Positions 24,780 through 35,821 of a stretch of 64,000 nucleotides of DNA are shown in pieces. The notes under the pieces are model-generated. The model had not been told where the DNA came from and made no database searches. It worked only from the letters and a program-made list of their open reading frames with translations. The stretch's first letter is position 1. Each line of letters begins with the position of its first letter. Made by a program: the position numbers and the translations under genes. Source of the DNA: Artemisia argyi (lineage: Eukaryota; Streptophyta; Magnoliopsida; Asterales; Asteraceae); the NCBI GenBank assembly GCA_030686995.1, contig CM060698.1, positions 144,417,106 through 144,481,105 of the forward strand. The letters run 5' to 3'.

Positions 24780-25263
24780 ATATTTCCATTTCCTATACGC
24801 TTTTTTTCTCACGGTTCTGTACTGAAAAGGTACCGACTCCCGCTGCACGATACGGGACCGGTACCATGAGTCGAGCAAAACTAAAAATCAGGACCACTAA
24901 TAAGGTACCAAAACGGAATAGTACCGAAAAATACCTGAAATTTGAGTAGCCTTATTTTTTAATTAAATTACTTATCCAAACACCCAAGATTGGGGAAGAA
25001 AGTCCATAATAGCTATAATAGATGATATAGATGATCTATTAGATGATGACGATGTTACACAAGGTAAGATTATGAATTTTCTTGCTTTGTTTGCATAATT
25101 AAAACAATAGCAATGATATTATAACTACTGTACGAAATCACTATGCATGAAATCTTTTATAGATACTTTAGCATGAAATGGCTTTGCATGAAATTAACCT
25201 ATTATAGCTACTGTATCATGAAGTCACTTTGTGCTTGCATTATTAAAACGTTTGTACAGTAGC

Positions 25264-25297
<34 letters not shown>

Positions 25298-25690
25298 GTT
25301 TACAGTAGCTATTATTATTATTATTATTGTTATTATTATTGAAAATGGTTTAGCTTGTTTATTTGCATTATTTCGTATGGTTTTGATGGAATTTTATAAG
25401 TTTTGAGATGTTTGTAAGTTACGACTATCTTGGTGATATGTTTATTTAATTGTTGGTTGTCTTTTTTTACATGTTGCGTTTTCTTACATGTTGTTTAACA
25501 AAAAAAAGGGGGAAGAACTGCATAGGTACTGATTTCCCAGTACCAGGTACCGGTATCGGTTTCGGTACCCGAATCCCGTTCGGTACGGTGCTAATACCCC
25601 TCTTTTATGCTCGGAAAAAAGCAGTATCATGAATTCGGTACAAGTTCAATACCAATCTGATACCATGCTCATTCCTAACAACCTTATTCA
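24780..25690. mobile_element. GGTACCGGTACC-type MITE or hAT remnant
   Basis: Both ends are rich in the KpnI-like palindrome GGTACC: GGTACCGACTCCC and GGGACCGGTACC at 24828-24866, and GGTACCGGTATCGGTTTCGG at 25546-25565. This is the pattern of a repeated plant element with palindromic ends. An interrupted (TTA)n tract lies at 25264-25340. Exact ends and target duplication were not found. Confidence 0.4.
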
Positions 25691-25839
25691 TTATGTGACC
25701 ACCTTACTATTTTTTATTGTATTTTCTTCACTTCTGTCAATATCAACATCAGTTTGTAAGCATTTCAATTTTCAACTAATTGCTACATTCTCATCATTTT
25801 TTAATATTAAGCATTCATGTAATAGGCATTAGTTTTGTA

Positions 25840-26045
25840 TTCTTTAAAATAATTCATTAGTAAATCATTGGGTACCAATCAGTTAAGATTCAAATTTCTT
25901 ATATGAACTCCATTTATATGGATACAAAGAGACAAACGATCATTGTTTGTGTTCTATCATAGAATCATTTTGTTAATATCCATCTCATAAGTGATAATAT
26001 TGAATCATAGTGCACTGGTGAATCATTATTGTCTAAGATATAAAG

Positions 26046-26087
<42 letters not shown>

Positions 26088-26227
26088 CCATAGATAGACT
26101 TAGTTGTTAGTGAACTATTATTTAGTGTTACCATCATTTGTATGGCTAAAACCCGTTTAGTCATTTATCATTATTTATAATATATCCACACTCATTATTC
26201 AGTTATGGGAGATTATACAGTTTGACA
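25840..26227 (+). mobile_element. probable copia 5' LTR end
   Basis: The segment ends immediately before a primer binding site and has a TATTTATAATAT word near 26172. A run of about 36 A lies at 26051-26086. The 5' boundary is uncertain. Confidence 0.35.
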
Positions 26228-26238
26228 TGGTATCAGAG
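26228..26238 (+). other. tRNA-Met type primer binding site
   Basis: TGGTATCAGAG is the standard plant copia PBS, complementary to the 3' end of initiator tRNA-Met. Confidence 0.75.
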
Positions 26239-26960
26239 AAATACCGTAACTGTCACAAGAAACCCTAAAAGTTGCCTACATCTTATGATTTTTTTTTTCC
26301 TTTTTTCCTTTATATCATCTGCTACCGTTTATTCCCTAATATATCATCTGATCCCAACCACCACCATGCTATCTCAATCCGGCAAACTCCTTGTTGTAAC
26401 ATCTATCACTAACCTTATTCCCGTTAAGCTTGAGCTCGCGAAATCCAATTACTCAACTTTGGCTTATTTCTTCAAAAGTCATTATGAAAGGCTGGAACTT
26501 TTAGATCACATCATCACCAAGTGCCGACGCCGCGTCTTCTCCATCAGCCGATTGGTTAAAGGTAGAAACCAATCATAAACTGGGCCCACGTTCCACTCCA
26601 TGTATCTTCCTTGGCTACCTATCAAACCACCATGGATTTCATTGCCTTAACCTTTCCACCAACAAAATCATCATTTCGCGTAATGTTATCTTTCATGAGA
26701 CCATTTTCCCATTCGATTTTTGTCACGCCTAATGATGCCCCTTTCTACACCTTTCTCGACACCGCTCCAAACCTTATCGCTCGCCATATTCTCTAACTAC
26801 CAACCACTATTTCAAATACCATAGCCCAACTCCTATTTCAAATACTACCAGTCCAACACTACCTGTCCAACCCACCTGCCAAATTCCTCTCACTCATAAC
26901 ACCGGAGCACTCCCAACACCGGCTACTCCTGACCCAACTACTCCTGTCCAGCCTACCGGA
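26239..26960 (+). pseudogene. internally deleted Ty1-copia gag-pol remnant
   Basis: Downstream of the PBS, a frame encodes the start of a copia gag (NLIPVKLELAKSNYSTLAYF, then LLDHI). It jumps directly to the end of the integrase region: near 26600 are CIFLGYLSNHHGFHCLNLST and IIISRNVIFHETIFPF, the typical GYS-like motif after the integrase core. Protease and the integrase catalytic core are missing between the two. Downstream sequence is Pro/Thr-rich, as in the linker to reverse transcriptase. The copy is dead. Confidence 0.7.
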
Positions 26961-28280
26961 CCAAACCCTATATCCAGTATTATGTTCATTGCAATCATTA
27001 CTTCAAGTAAGTAACCTAATTCTTGTGTTAATTGTGAGTTGGTGAGTTAGTGTTTATGTACCAAAATTGGGGTTTTGGGAAATTATGGTTTTAAGGTAAA
27101 ATAAAGATGTTATAGATTTTGGGTGAAGATCCTTTAACAAATTGAGATTAAATTAGTGATTTTGGGATTTGATCAAGATATGATCATGTAACTGATATAA
27201 AGGGTTTTAGTTAAGGTTATGGGCAAGTTAGACACCCTTAATTATTATGTAAATTAGAGGTGCTAATATTTATTTGTGATTATTTAGATAGGAAAGCAAG
27301 CAAAAAAGATGATGGTGGTTTATTGGTTATTTAGCTAGTTGGAGAAATGAATATTAGTCCTTGGTTAAGGACTAACCAAGTATGTGTTAGAATTGTTTAT
27401 GAATGATGTTATGTTATAGTGTGTTATAGTATTATGTGGTTAATGTTTTAATAGATGTTATAGTGTTTAGATGCAAGTTTTGAATGGCAATAGTTATGAT
27501 GTTTGATGGTGTATGTTCATATTGTAAGTATGCGCAATAGATGTATTAAACATGTTCTAACCGTTTACTTACTAAGGTGCTTATGTGATGAAGGTAAGGA
27601 CTTGATTAAAAGGCCTAGGATTAGATGCGGATTGGAAGGACTTTGGCTTATAAGTAGGGAGGTAGCCGTAGAATACAGAGCTCAAAGTAAAGATGAAACC
27701 CCAAGTGTCGAGTCAAGGTATTTTGAAAATGTGAAGTGTCGTGGTTTTCTTTGTTATAGTTGTAAGGGCATAATTTCATAATTTAAAGCCGGTCAATGTC
27801 ATTTTTTATAATTATGTGTTAAAGTATGTGTAAATGGGTCGAAACAGGTGTTTGGTTAAACCCCGTAAAGTATGTTTTCGTGGGTGTTCTAGACCAAGTG
27901 TAGATTTGAAAATATATATGTTATGTAAATGATTTCAGAAAGTTTCATGTCATTCTGAGTTATAAAAGTCGAGTTTTGGTCGTTTTAGTCAAGTACGAAA
28001 AACGAGAAAACAAGTAGTGCAGAAAATTGTGTTGTATTTAAAGGATCATATCCAATAAACAGTAAGTCCGTTGGACTCGAGCCACCTATCATTTTAGATG
28101 TAACCGAGTTTGCCTTTTGATGAAATTGGTTTCGGGATCTGAGTCCAAGTCTAAGTGGGTCAAATCTACAATTTATAGCAGGCTGTCTAGAAAGACAACA
28201 TATTGCGCAAAAAATGGGTCATGTTTGGAAATTCATGTAAAATCAATTGTAAGTCGTTATAAGTCGTGCCACCCATCGTG
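26961..28280. other. non-coding, possibly LTR-like
   Basis: Sequence with short motif repetition (GTTATAGTGT) and no coding frame I recognise. The frame 27503-27781 is unconvincing. It could be part of a decayed gypsy LTR, but no ends are visible. Confidence 0.35.
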
Positions 28281-28817
28281 TTAAAGGTATTTGAGTTTAG
28301 TTTCATTTAAAAATACTTCAAATGCTGATTTGTAATAAATTTTTGTCAATTTATTAAAGAGTAACAAAAAGCCAGTTTTGGTCATGCCGTTTCCCTGCAA
28401 AAGTTCAACATTTATGGTAAATTTGGAAAGGATCGTTTCACAACGATCATCAACCACTCCACCCAAAGCACCTACATGCGCCTCGTCATCACAATTCACA
28501 AAGAAATCAATTTTTTGACACACCTTGCTCTGTGTTCTGCTAATCGTCTTTATGATAGCTCTCACCTTCCCATCTCATGATCCTGACGCCCCCTAAGAAA
28601 TGCTACAGTGTCCACAACAAATAATGACTCACACAACCTTTCAAGCTTAACTATCAGCCCCTATCTCCTTAACACCGTGAGTCACCTTTGTGGAAAGATT
28701 TTTCAGCTCCTTTACAAGTTTTAAGTCCTTAGCAATATCCCTTTTGAAATGCACAAGCAGCTGGCCTGACATTATGGTCGACTTCGCAGCAATTGCCAGT
28801 TATTGAAGACGAGCCAT
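28281..28817 (-). pseudogene. broken, unrecognised coiled-coil-like gene
   Basis: From an ATG at 28817 the minus strand encodes MARLQ, a stop, then LAIAAKSTIMSGQLLVHFK and a charged helical region. The frame then shifts near a GGGG run (about 28659), continuing as VKLERLCESLFVVDTVAFLR. It shifts back near 28565 into VRAIIKTISRTQSKVCQKID and an acidic stretch. The pieces join into one plausible helical protein, so I take it as a pseudogene with one stop and two frameshifts. I do not know the family; an element-borne gene is possible. Confidence 0.4.
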
Positions 28818-29461
28818 TATTTTGATATTGTGTGTGTTATATTTTTATTTAGGATTTGTGTAAAAGATTGGTGATGTTGTAGGTAATTTAAATATAAAAC
28901 CATTAGTGGAAACTGAAATGACTAAACTTCAAGTAGCCAAGAATGTGTACTAAAGACAAATAACAACAACAACAACAATAACAAATAGATACATCATATT
29001 TAGTGTTATACATTTATGTGCAAAAAGTATTCGTAATTAATGTAAAAAGAGGTATTAACATGAGAAAACTTAACATACCTAGTGGGTAAACTACTCAGTG
29101 GCTAAAAATACAATGAATATAGTTCTTGTAATATGTGGCATGAAATAAATAAAAACATAATTAATGTTTTGTTACTTCTTTGCCAATGATTGAATGACAC
29201 TTCATCCGGGTAAACTACCCAGTGGGTAGGTGTATCCATGCCCGTATTAACATAAAAGCCTATGCAAACTAGGTTATAGGTGGTGGATAGCCTGACATAT
29301 GTTATTTATTATTTAAAATACACAAAAACAATAATCCACAAAATAGCCGCACTTACGATGCCTACATTACTATTGTGGACAGATGCCCCGCCGCGATGTG
29401 CCTTCAAATCCTGGTATAGTATATAAAAGAAAATGAGAGATAGAGTGGTTAAGTGGGACCT

Positions 29462-29518
29462 ATGTGAAAGAATATAATATCTAGCCTTTCATATTGGGTT
29501 TTATGTCGATGGATGATA
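29462..29518 (+). repeat. direct repeat shared with 30594-30646
   Basis: TGTGAAAGAATATAATATC... through GGGTTTTATGTCGATGGA recurs at 30594-30646 with few changes. The second copy begins exactly at the outer edge of the 30222-30593 Helitron, so this is likely a duplicated host or element segment. Confidence 0.6.
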
Positions 29519-29607
29519 GTTTGTAGATAAGTTTTGGATTAAGATTTTGATTAGATGTATTTCATATTATTTAAATTTAAATTTTCAATTACATATATTA
29601 AAGAAAA

Positions 29608-30211
29608 CTAGTAAAGTAACCGCGCGTTGCAGCGGTGGCTAACCTAAAATAAATGTTAACGACATCAAAAGGAAAAAGTGAAACTAAGAGTTGTAAATCT
29701 TTTGGGCTTGAGCCCGTTGGCCCGTGCTCGTTCGGGATCAAGCCCGTTTGGCCCGTGCCCATTCAGGCTCGAACCTATTTGGCCCGTTGCCTGTTCAGGC
29801 TTGAATATTTGTATAATGTGCTTTATTATTTGTATTAGTGACATTTAATGTAGGAATTATGTTTAAGTTGGTTGTACAATATGCTTGATAATTTGTATTT
29901 CTTATGTAAGGAGTGTTTTAATAACTGCATTAATTGTATTTATTGACCAGTTTATTAATGTTAGTAAATGTGTTTTAATTAGTTGTACTTTTAGCTTAAA
30001 AAGTTGTAATGCCGAATTTTAAGTATTTCTATTTAAAGATTGTATTTAATGTTAGAAAATGTGTTTTAATTGGTTGTATTTTTTTGCTTAAGAACTTGTA
30101 ATTGTATTTAATGTTAGAAAATGTGTTTTAATTAGTTAAACTTTTAGCTTAAGAACTTGCAATGCTTAATTTTAAGTATTTCTTTTTAAAAGGCTAAAAT
30201 GTTTTATAAGA
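29608..30211 (-). mobile_element. Helitron-like non-autonomous element
   Basis: Read on the minus strand, the 3' end has the small hairpin CCGCTGCAACGCGCGG, then TTACTTTACTAG followed by T. This is the CTRR-T terminus of a Helitron. A candidate 5' end, A|TCTTATAAAAC, lies at 30211. The interior holds three tandem, diverged copies of a 60-90 bp unit (TGTTAGAAAATGTGTTTTAATT) at about 29962-30190. The 5' end is the less certain one. Confidence 0.45.
29690..29805 (+). repeat. three copies of a GCCCGTTTGGCCCGTGC unit
   Basis: A GC-rich unit of about 36 bp (AAGCCCGTTTGGCCCGTGCC) repeats three times with variation. It is unlike its AT-rich surroundings. Confidence 0.6.
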
Positions 30212-30221
30212 TAGGTGATCA

Positions 30222-30593
30222 CTAGTTATAAGCGCGGGTTTTTTAAAATTTTTTTAATCATATATTTTTATTTATTAAAAAACAAATAATTTATTCTTTG
30301 TTTTATTTGATTTATGATGTTTAATTATAGTTTTTTTATTATTAAAGATAATTATTTAAAAATTTTAATCTTATTATTAATTGCATCTTATCTATATTTT
30401 TTGTATTTATCTTCTACTTGTGTTAATTGCATCTTATCTATATTTTTTGTATTTATCTTCTACGTGTGTTATGGATAAATATAAAATGTTACGTAATAAG
30501 AAAATAATTTTTTTTTAATACAATTATTACTAAATAAGGTATGAATGCATTTTTTTGAAATGGAAAATTCCTTTTCTTTTATTATATAAAAGA
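30222..30593 (-). mobile_element. Helitron-like non-autonomous element, 372 bp
   Basis: On the minus strand it starts A|TCTTTTATATAATAAAAG and ends CCCGCGCTTATAACTAG|T. It has TC at the 5' end, CTAG at the 3' end and is inserted between A and T. It includes a tandem duplication of about 45 bp (30378-30467). It has no coding capacity. Confidence 0.65.
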
Positions 30594-30681
30594 TGTGAAA
30601 GAATATGATATCTAACCTTTCCTGTTGGGTTTTATGTCGATGGAATCTAAATCAATTTTTATAAAGAATATAATCTTTCAT

Positions 30682-30683
30682 TA

Positions 30684-30743
<60 letters not shown>

Positions 30744-30937
30744 CGAGGCAAAACTTAAACTACAAACAAAAGCTAAAGACTTATGCCGGCCACCACATGA
30801 CACCATAAAAGTCACCTATATAATCCTGCAAAACTTAAAACATCACACCATCCAAAAGACGAGCATCACATAATACCAGAATACCAAGCTAAAATTCACA
30901 GATCGAAGAGTCGATCATCAGATCACCTTGAGCATTC
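30682..30937 (-). mobile_element. retroposon with (TTA)n tail and 16-bp target duplication
   Basis: GAATATAATCTTTCAT (30666-30681) and GAACATAATCTTTCAT (30938-30953) flank the insert, with one mismatch in 16 bases. On the minus strand the inserted sequence ends in a (TTA)n run (about 30683-30741), like the simple-repeat tails of RTE-type LINEs and their SINEs. The 5' part has no coding frame. Confidence 0.65.
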
Positions 30938-30953
30938 GAACATAATCTTTCAT

Positions 30954-31702
30954 AGAATATATAATCAGTTAAGTTGCATATAATTGGCAAAACAACATGA
31001 CATCAACGATAAGTTCGTGTGTAAAACTTTCTTTTCAGTGAATTACTACAAAGATTTATTTGATCTTTATTTTATATATGACTTTGTTTATCGTTGATAT
31101 GAGCAAGTGTATTTTATGTATTCTTGAAAAATGTTAGAATCAAACACAATCCAACAAATAACTAAGAGTAGACCGATAAACAAATAATATCGTATATCAG
31201 TATATCACCTTTTTGCAACTTCAAGTGATAGGCGAAAAGAAAAAAGAGGAAGAATTATGTAAACCCACAACAACGTGCGGTGCCTACTTTGCTCGTATAT
31301 ATAGTTATATACAATAGAAGTGTACTACATCGTATGTCTTCCAAATTTTGAAAGAAAAAAAACATCATAAACACAAATTAAGTAGGGTTAGTTTAGTATC
31401 CCTTAATATTGCAGGTTTTAGTTTCACCCCTTATATGTTTACAAATGACAAAAAAATAACAAGTATTATCTTAATTTGTTTTCACCGTAAACGAAACAAA
31501 AAATAAAATTACTTTTAAAAAGGTTACTGTTTCATATACGATCAAAATGAGTTCAATATTGCAATAGTTGTAATTTTCTCGACTTTGTAAAACAATAACA
31601 ATATAACAAATGTAAGATAAGTTAGTTTGTTTGATGAGTTTTACTCTCTAATTATGTATTGTTAGCATAAAGATGTCAGATATTAATTGGTAATTATATT
31701 AA
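30954..31702. other. non-coding, no recognisable feature
   Basis: AT-rich sequence without a gene or clear repeat. Confidence 0.4.
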
Positions 31703-32051
31703 CTAGTTATAATATCCGCGCATGCATGGGTTTTTTAAAAAAAAATTGAATAATATATTTTTATTTATTAAAAAATAAATAATTTAATATTTGTTTTGTT
31801 TTGTTTGATTTATAATTTTTAATTATAGTCTTTTATTATTAAAAATAATCATTTAAAAAGTTTAATTGTTAGTTGCTTCTCATCTATATTTTTTGTATTT
31901 ATCCTCTACTTGTGTAGTATATTAACAAAACAAATTTATAAATTTATAAATTAACAAATAATAATTCAATTATTACTTAATAAGGAAACATTATTTTTTT
32001 CGAAATACGAAAGTCCCACTTGAAGTTTTGTTTTATTATATAAATAAAAGA
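31703..32051 (-). mobile_element. Helitron-like non-autonomous element, 349 bp
   Basis: Same family as 30222-30593. The 5' end is A|TCTTTTATTTATATAATAAA and the 3' end is CCCATGCATGCGCGG, then ATATTATAACTAG|T. The interior is colinear with the other copy. This copy keeps more of the GC-rich palindrome before the 3' end. Confidence 0.65.
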
Positions 32052-32615
32052 TTTGTTAACGTAATGCATTTCAGAGACGATATTATTTTAATGAAGTATG
32101 TCGTTTTTATACTAAATTTTCAGATAAAAATGTATCGCCGTCACAGTGTGCTAAAACTTTTATATGTATATATATAAATATTGTGTAAATGCAAAAATAA
32201 AATATTTTACAAATTTTTGTTTACGGATTTTTATTTTTATTTTTATTTATTTATTAGTGTTTTTTTTAATCTATTGCAAAATAATAAAATCCGCATCAAG
32301 GCGCAACAATAACCATCTACCTCGTCATGAGCAATGATTACATTTAGTATTAAATGAATTGAAAAGAAAACATGCATGTTAGGATGACTTACCTTTACCT
32401 ATGGATATGATCAACAAAATTAGTTGTATGTTGATAATATCAGCTATATAAAAGTGTGTATTAAATTTTGTGAATACAGGTAATACCGTAATACTTAAAA
32501 GATGTAGAAGAACAATGGTTGTAGAACTCAGTTAAAGGTTTCTCTTTTGTAACAGAAACTAAGTTATAGTTTAGATGTAAAACTCTGAGTATGTTTTGAT
32601 AAAGCATTGCTCTTC

Positions 32616-32713
<98 letters not shown>

Positions 32714-33600
32714 ACATATAATAATAATAAATAAATAAAAAAAAAAAAAAAAAAAAAAAACAACAACAATTCTAACTAATATTTAAAATAAAGATGTTTT
32801 GTATGTTCCTTTGCAAAAAAAGTAACAATGGCAATGATTTTGGCTGTACTTTTTTTAAGAATTATAAAAAGAATCTAAATAAGTTTATAAAATTGATGTG
32901 TTATTTTGACAAATACTGATAGAGTATTGTGTATTTGTGTATAAAGACTAATTTCAAGTAAAAATTCAGTAGTTCTCATTGGTATAAGAAACTTAGTCTA
33001 ACATGATTGTAAAATCGAAAATGTAATTTTATAACTGGTTTTGCTAAGTGTTTATCAGTACAATGTCGACTATGAATTAAGTTTTCAGAAACAAAATCTC
33101 AATTGTTGGAAAATAATACTGCTAATATTGACCCTGACTTATATATTTCCTCTCTGCCCCAAAAATCGTGTTGAAATTCTAAGAATGGGACGTGCAACTA
33201 AAGTCTAAAATGTCCCAAATCTTGAAAATAGCATGACATATCTATGGTTATAATAAAAGGAGATATCATTAAGATAGACTCAAAAGATAAATATTTTTTT
33301 AGACTGTCCGTGGTCACTAGTAAGCCTCTCACTAACGCACCATCTTCACTATGGATACCCTTACTCACGCGTGAGGGACAAGAAAAAATACACAATATCA
33401 TCACTCTATATTCGTGCAAAATTTAAGTGTTTTATTATTAAATATGTGGTTTATGAGTGTATGCGGGGTATTTTGTTTGGTGTATATTTGTATAAAATGT
33501 GTATTTAATTGTAAGGTGAGGGTGTTGTGACTAATTTGAGTGAAAAGTGAGGAGAAGTAAATTGTGAAGTGACGCTGAATTTGAGGGTAAGCGAGAGTGT
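32052..33600. repeat. non-coding region with (TA)n microsatellite
   Basis: A (TA)n tract of about 88 bases lies at 32620-32708, followed by an A run near 32740-32760. No gene is seen elsewhere in the stretch. Confidence 0.6.
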
Positions 33601-33684
33601 TTTTATGAGTGATAAAGGGTAGTCTTAGGTTAACTTATGATCGCAACTTTATAGTCTTAACAATTTTGAAAGAAAATCTTAATA

Positions 33685-33891
33685 TTTTCTTTATTACCAA
33701 GGAGGATTTACCTACTAGATGGGTAAAGGTTATCCCTATTAAGGTTAATATTTTTGCTTGGAAAGTTCGGTTGAATAAATTACCTACCCGGTTGAACATT
33801 TCTCGTAGAGTTGTGGAGATCTCTTCTATTCTTTGCCAGATTTGTAAGGCTTGTGACAGTGGTGACCTATATTGCATCATCTTTCCGGCTG
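33685..33891 (+). pseudogene. LINE (L1-type) 3' pol fragment, first part
   Basis: The frame encodes DLPTRWVKVIPIKVNIFAWK, RLNKLPTRLNISRRVVEI and CQICKACDSGD. This is the zinc-binding zf-RVT region at the C-terminal end of plant L1 reverse transcriptase ORFs. It is 5'-truncated and its second half resumes at 35822. Near the break, a 30-bp piece (ACAGTGG...TATTG.ATCATCTT) occurs twice, at about 33858 and 33940. Confidence 0.75.
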
Positions 33892-33970
33892 CCACCTCAG
33901 TTTTCTCTCTCCTCAACTCATATTCACCTCTCTTATCACAGTGGCAACCCATATTGTATCATCTTCCTTT

Positions 33971-34006
<36 letters not shown>

Positions 34007-34168
34007 ATTTTTAACACAAACACAAATTTTATTAATAAAACGTAAACATTACATAAATGAAACGATACGGAATTAAACAACTAAAAATTAAACGTAAACA
34101 TTACATGATAAAACACGATACGGAAAACAAATAAAACACGATATGGAAATGCTTAACATAAAACACCA

Positions 34169-34531
34169 TTAATCATCGTCTCTGTCCCATGCATCTGTGT
34201 TTCTCAGAATGAACCACACATGTTGATAATTTATCCCTCTCCCATGGCGTTCATAATAAATTCGGTTTGCATTGCTGAGACGACAAGGGTCTTGACTTGT
34301 ACGCATCAACTCTTTGTAAATAGCATTATATCTACGACATTCAAGGTTGATTCTACTCCATTGAGCCGTAATACTATTTTTATTACGGTGCTCACCATCA
34401 GTCTGATCGTTGAACCTTTGTGTAACTTTATTCCAAAAAGAACGTCCATTCACAAGGTCTCTGGAATCGTGAACTTCAAGCCATACGTTAGCTAGCAAGT
34501 ATTCTTCTTCCATTGACCAACGATTATTCAT
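34169..34531 (-). CDS. SANT/Myb-like (trihelix-type) DNA-binding protein of a Harbinger-like element
   Basis: 120 residues starting at MNNRWSMEEEYLLANVWLEV. The pattern W-S-x-E-E, then about 20 residues to SFWNKV, then RNKNSITAQWSRI, matches the SANT/Myb-like fold. It is found in plant proteins annotated as glutathione S-transferase T3-like, which are mostly ORF1-type proteins of PIF/Harbinger elements. The known role of such proteins is to bind DNA and bring the separate transposase to the element. I chose the start at 34531 because the domain begins there and a TATAAAT word lies about 50 bp upstream (34581-34587). The frame is intact, but there is no partner transposase in the window, so activity would depend on another copy. 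Confidence 0.55.
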   Translation of the reverse strand: MNNRWSMEEEYLLANVWLEVHDSRDLVNGRSFWNKVTQRFNDQTDGEHRNKNSITAQWSRINLECRRYNAIYKELMRTSQDPCRLSNANRIYYERHGRGINYQHVWFILRNTDAWDRDDD

Positions 34532-34580
34532 TGTGAAATGCTTTAGGAGTGTGTGAAGAAAAGTATTGTATAGTGTGTTA

Positions 34581-34587
34581 TTTATAG
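34581..34587 (-). promoter_or_regulatory. TATA box of the SANT-like gene
   Basis: TATAAAT on the minus strand, about 50 bp before the start codon. Confidence 0.45.
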
Positions 34588-34808
34588 GGGATAATATAAG
34601 AAGCGGGATATTTTTAAATTCAAATTTCAAACAGAAGGGGGATACATTTTAAATTCAAAAATCAAATAGAAGGCGGGATCTTTTAAATTCAAAAATCAAA
34701 TAGAAAGCGGGATCTTTTAACACAAACGTAACTTTTTTATTAATAAAAACATAAACGTTACATAAACAGAAATTAAAACATTACAATACTAAATTAAAAA
34801 CTAAAACT

Positions 34809-35437
34809 TCAATTATAATCAGGGTGATCCCAGGTTTGAGAGTTGTTGGATTCGTAACCGTCGTCGTAAGGATCAAAGCTCGCAAACCTCTCAAACCTCT
34901 CTTGTTCGATCTGAGCTTCCAACCTGCTCAGCTCCCGCTCATCCTCAGAGTTCCAGCCATCATCAGCAGGTTTCACATTTTTCTCAAAACTTAGCTGAAA
35001 GTGATCAAGATGAGGTTGCTGTTGTTGTGGCTCAACAACTTTTGGTGCAGATGAACTTGATGCACCTTTCACAAATTGTTGTTGTTGTTGTTGTGGTGCA
35101 TCAGCAGCTGCCACATTCTCCTCAAAACCCCAACGTATCTTGTTGGATTTTTCGTTCTCTATCTTCTGCACACAACCCCACAATGTTTCAACAACATCAA
35201 CATCCTTGCGAAACTCATTGTACAAAGACTAGTCGATCACATATTTTCTGTCGACAGAGATATCTTTGCACTCTGTGTATCGTGTTCTCAGGCGGTGTTT
35301 GCGTAACTTCGCCAGCTCAAACTTCTTAATAACTTCGATAATTGCATCTTTGCGTTTTTTGTCGTCTATTTCGACTTGCTTTTGGACATAGTTTTGAACT
35401 TGTTTGACAGTGTGGGGTGGGGAAGTTTACAAGCCAT
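34809..35437 (-). pseudogene. MACKLPH coiled-coil / Gln-rich protein, broken
   Basis: It starts MACKLPH at 35437, with TATAAATACC at 35493-35500. The reading frame shifts one base in a CCCCACCCC run just after this start. It then continues as a charged coiled coil (KRKDAIIEVIKKFELAKLRK), meets an in-frame TAG near 35229, and runs on through WGCVQKIENEKSNKIRW, two poly-Gln tracts and an acidic tail ending at 34809. One frameshift and one stop make it a pseudogene. The same start and the EVIKK...A..K core occur in the frame at 37098. The function is unknown. The company it keeps suggests an accessory gene of a Harbinger-like element. Confidence 0.5.
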
Positions 35438-35514
35438 TTTTTTGTGTTTGATTTGTTGTTTGAATTATGTTTGAAAGTGGGTTTTATTTGGGTATTTATA
35501 GGATGAAAGTGGTT

Positions 35515-35558
<44 letters not shown>

Positions 35559-35773
35559 TTTTTTTGTTTTGTTTTTTTTTTTTTTTAATTTGGGATTGCA
35601 TTAAATGTTCATGCTACAAATATCGTGCATTACTACGATCGATTATGCAAAATACATGCCGGTGATCGATTTCAACAAAAACCACCACAGTGGTGCGATC
35701 GATCGATCGATCCTCTCGATCGATTATTTCTGATCCAGTGTCACAAGCCTAATGTTTCAGTGGAATCAGTTAA

Positions 35774-35821
<48 letters not shown>

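Larger units (their letters stand above)
33892..35820 (-). mobile_element. insertion within the LINE, flanked by poly(A) and poly(T), carrying two small genes
   Basis: The LINE reading is interrupted here. The left edge has GGCTGCCACCTCAG, close to the subterminal GCTGACGTGGCAG seen (inverted) in the Harbinger MITE at 861-1205. A run of about 30 A follows at 33975-34005. The right edge is a run of about 42 T (35777-35818), and another A/T pair lies at 35521-35585. Two minus-strand genes, each preceded by a TATAAATA word, lie between. Their 3' flanks (from 34003 and 34717) share AACACAAACG...TTATTAATAAAA...GTTACATAAA, so the gene units look duplicated. No transposase is present. A PIF/Harbinger origin is an inference. 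Confidence 0.5.

Noticed and set aside
27503..27781. Open frame of 92 residues
   Set aside because: No recognisable family, no supporting splice sites and no coding bias.
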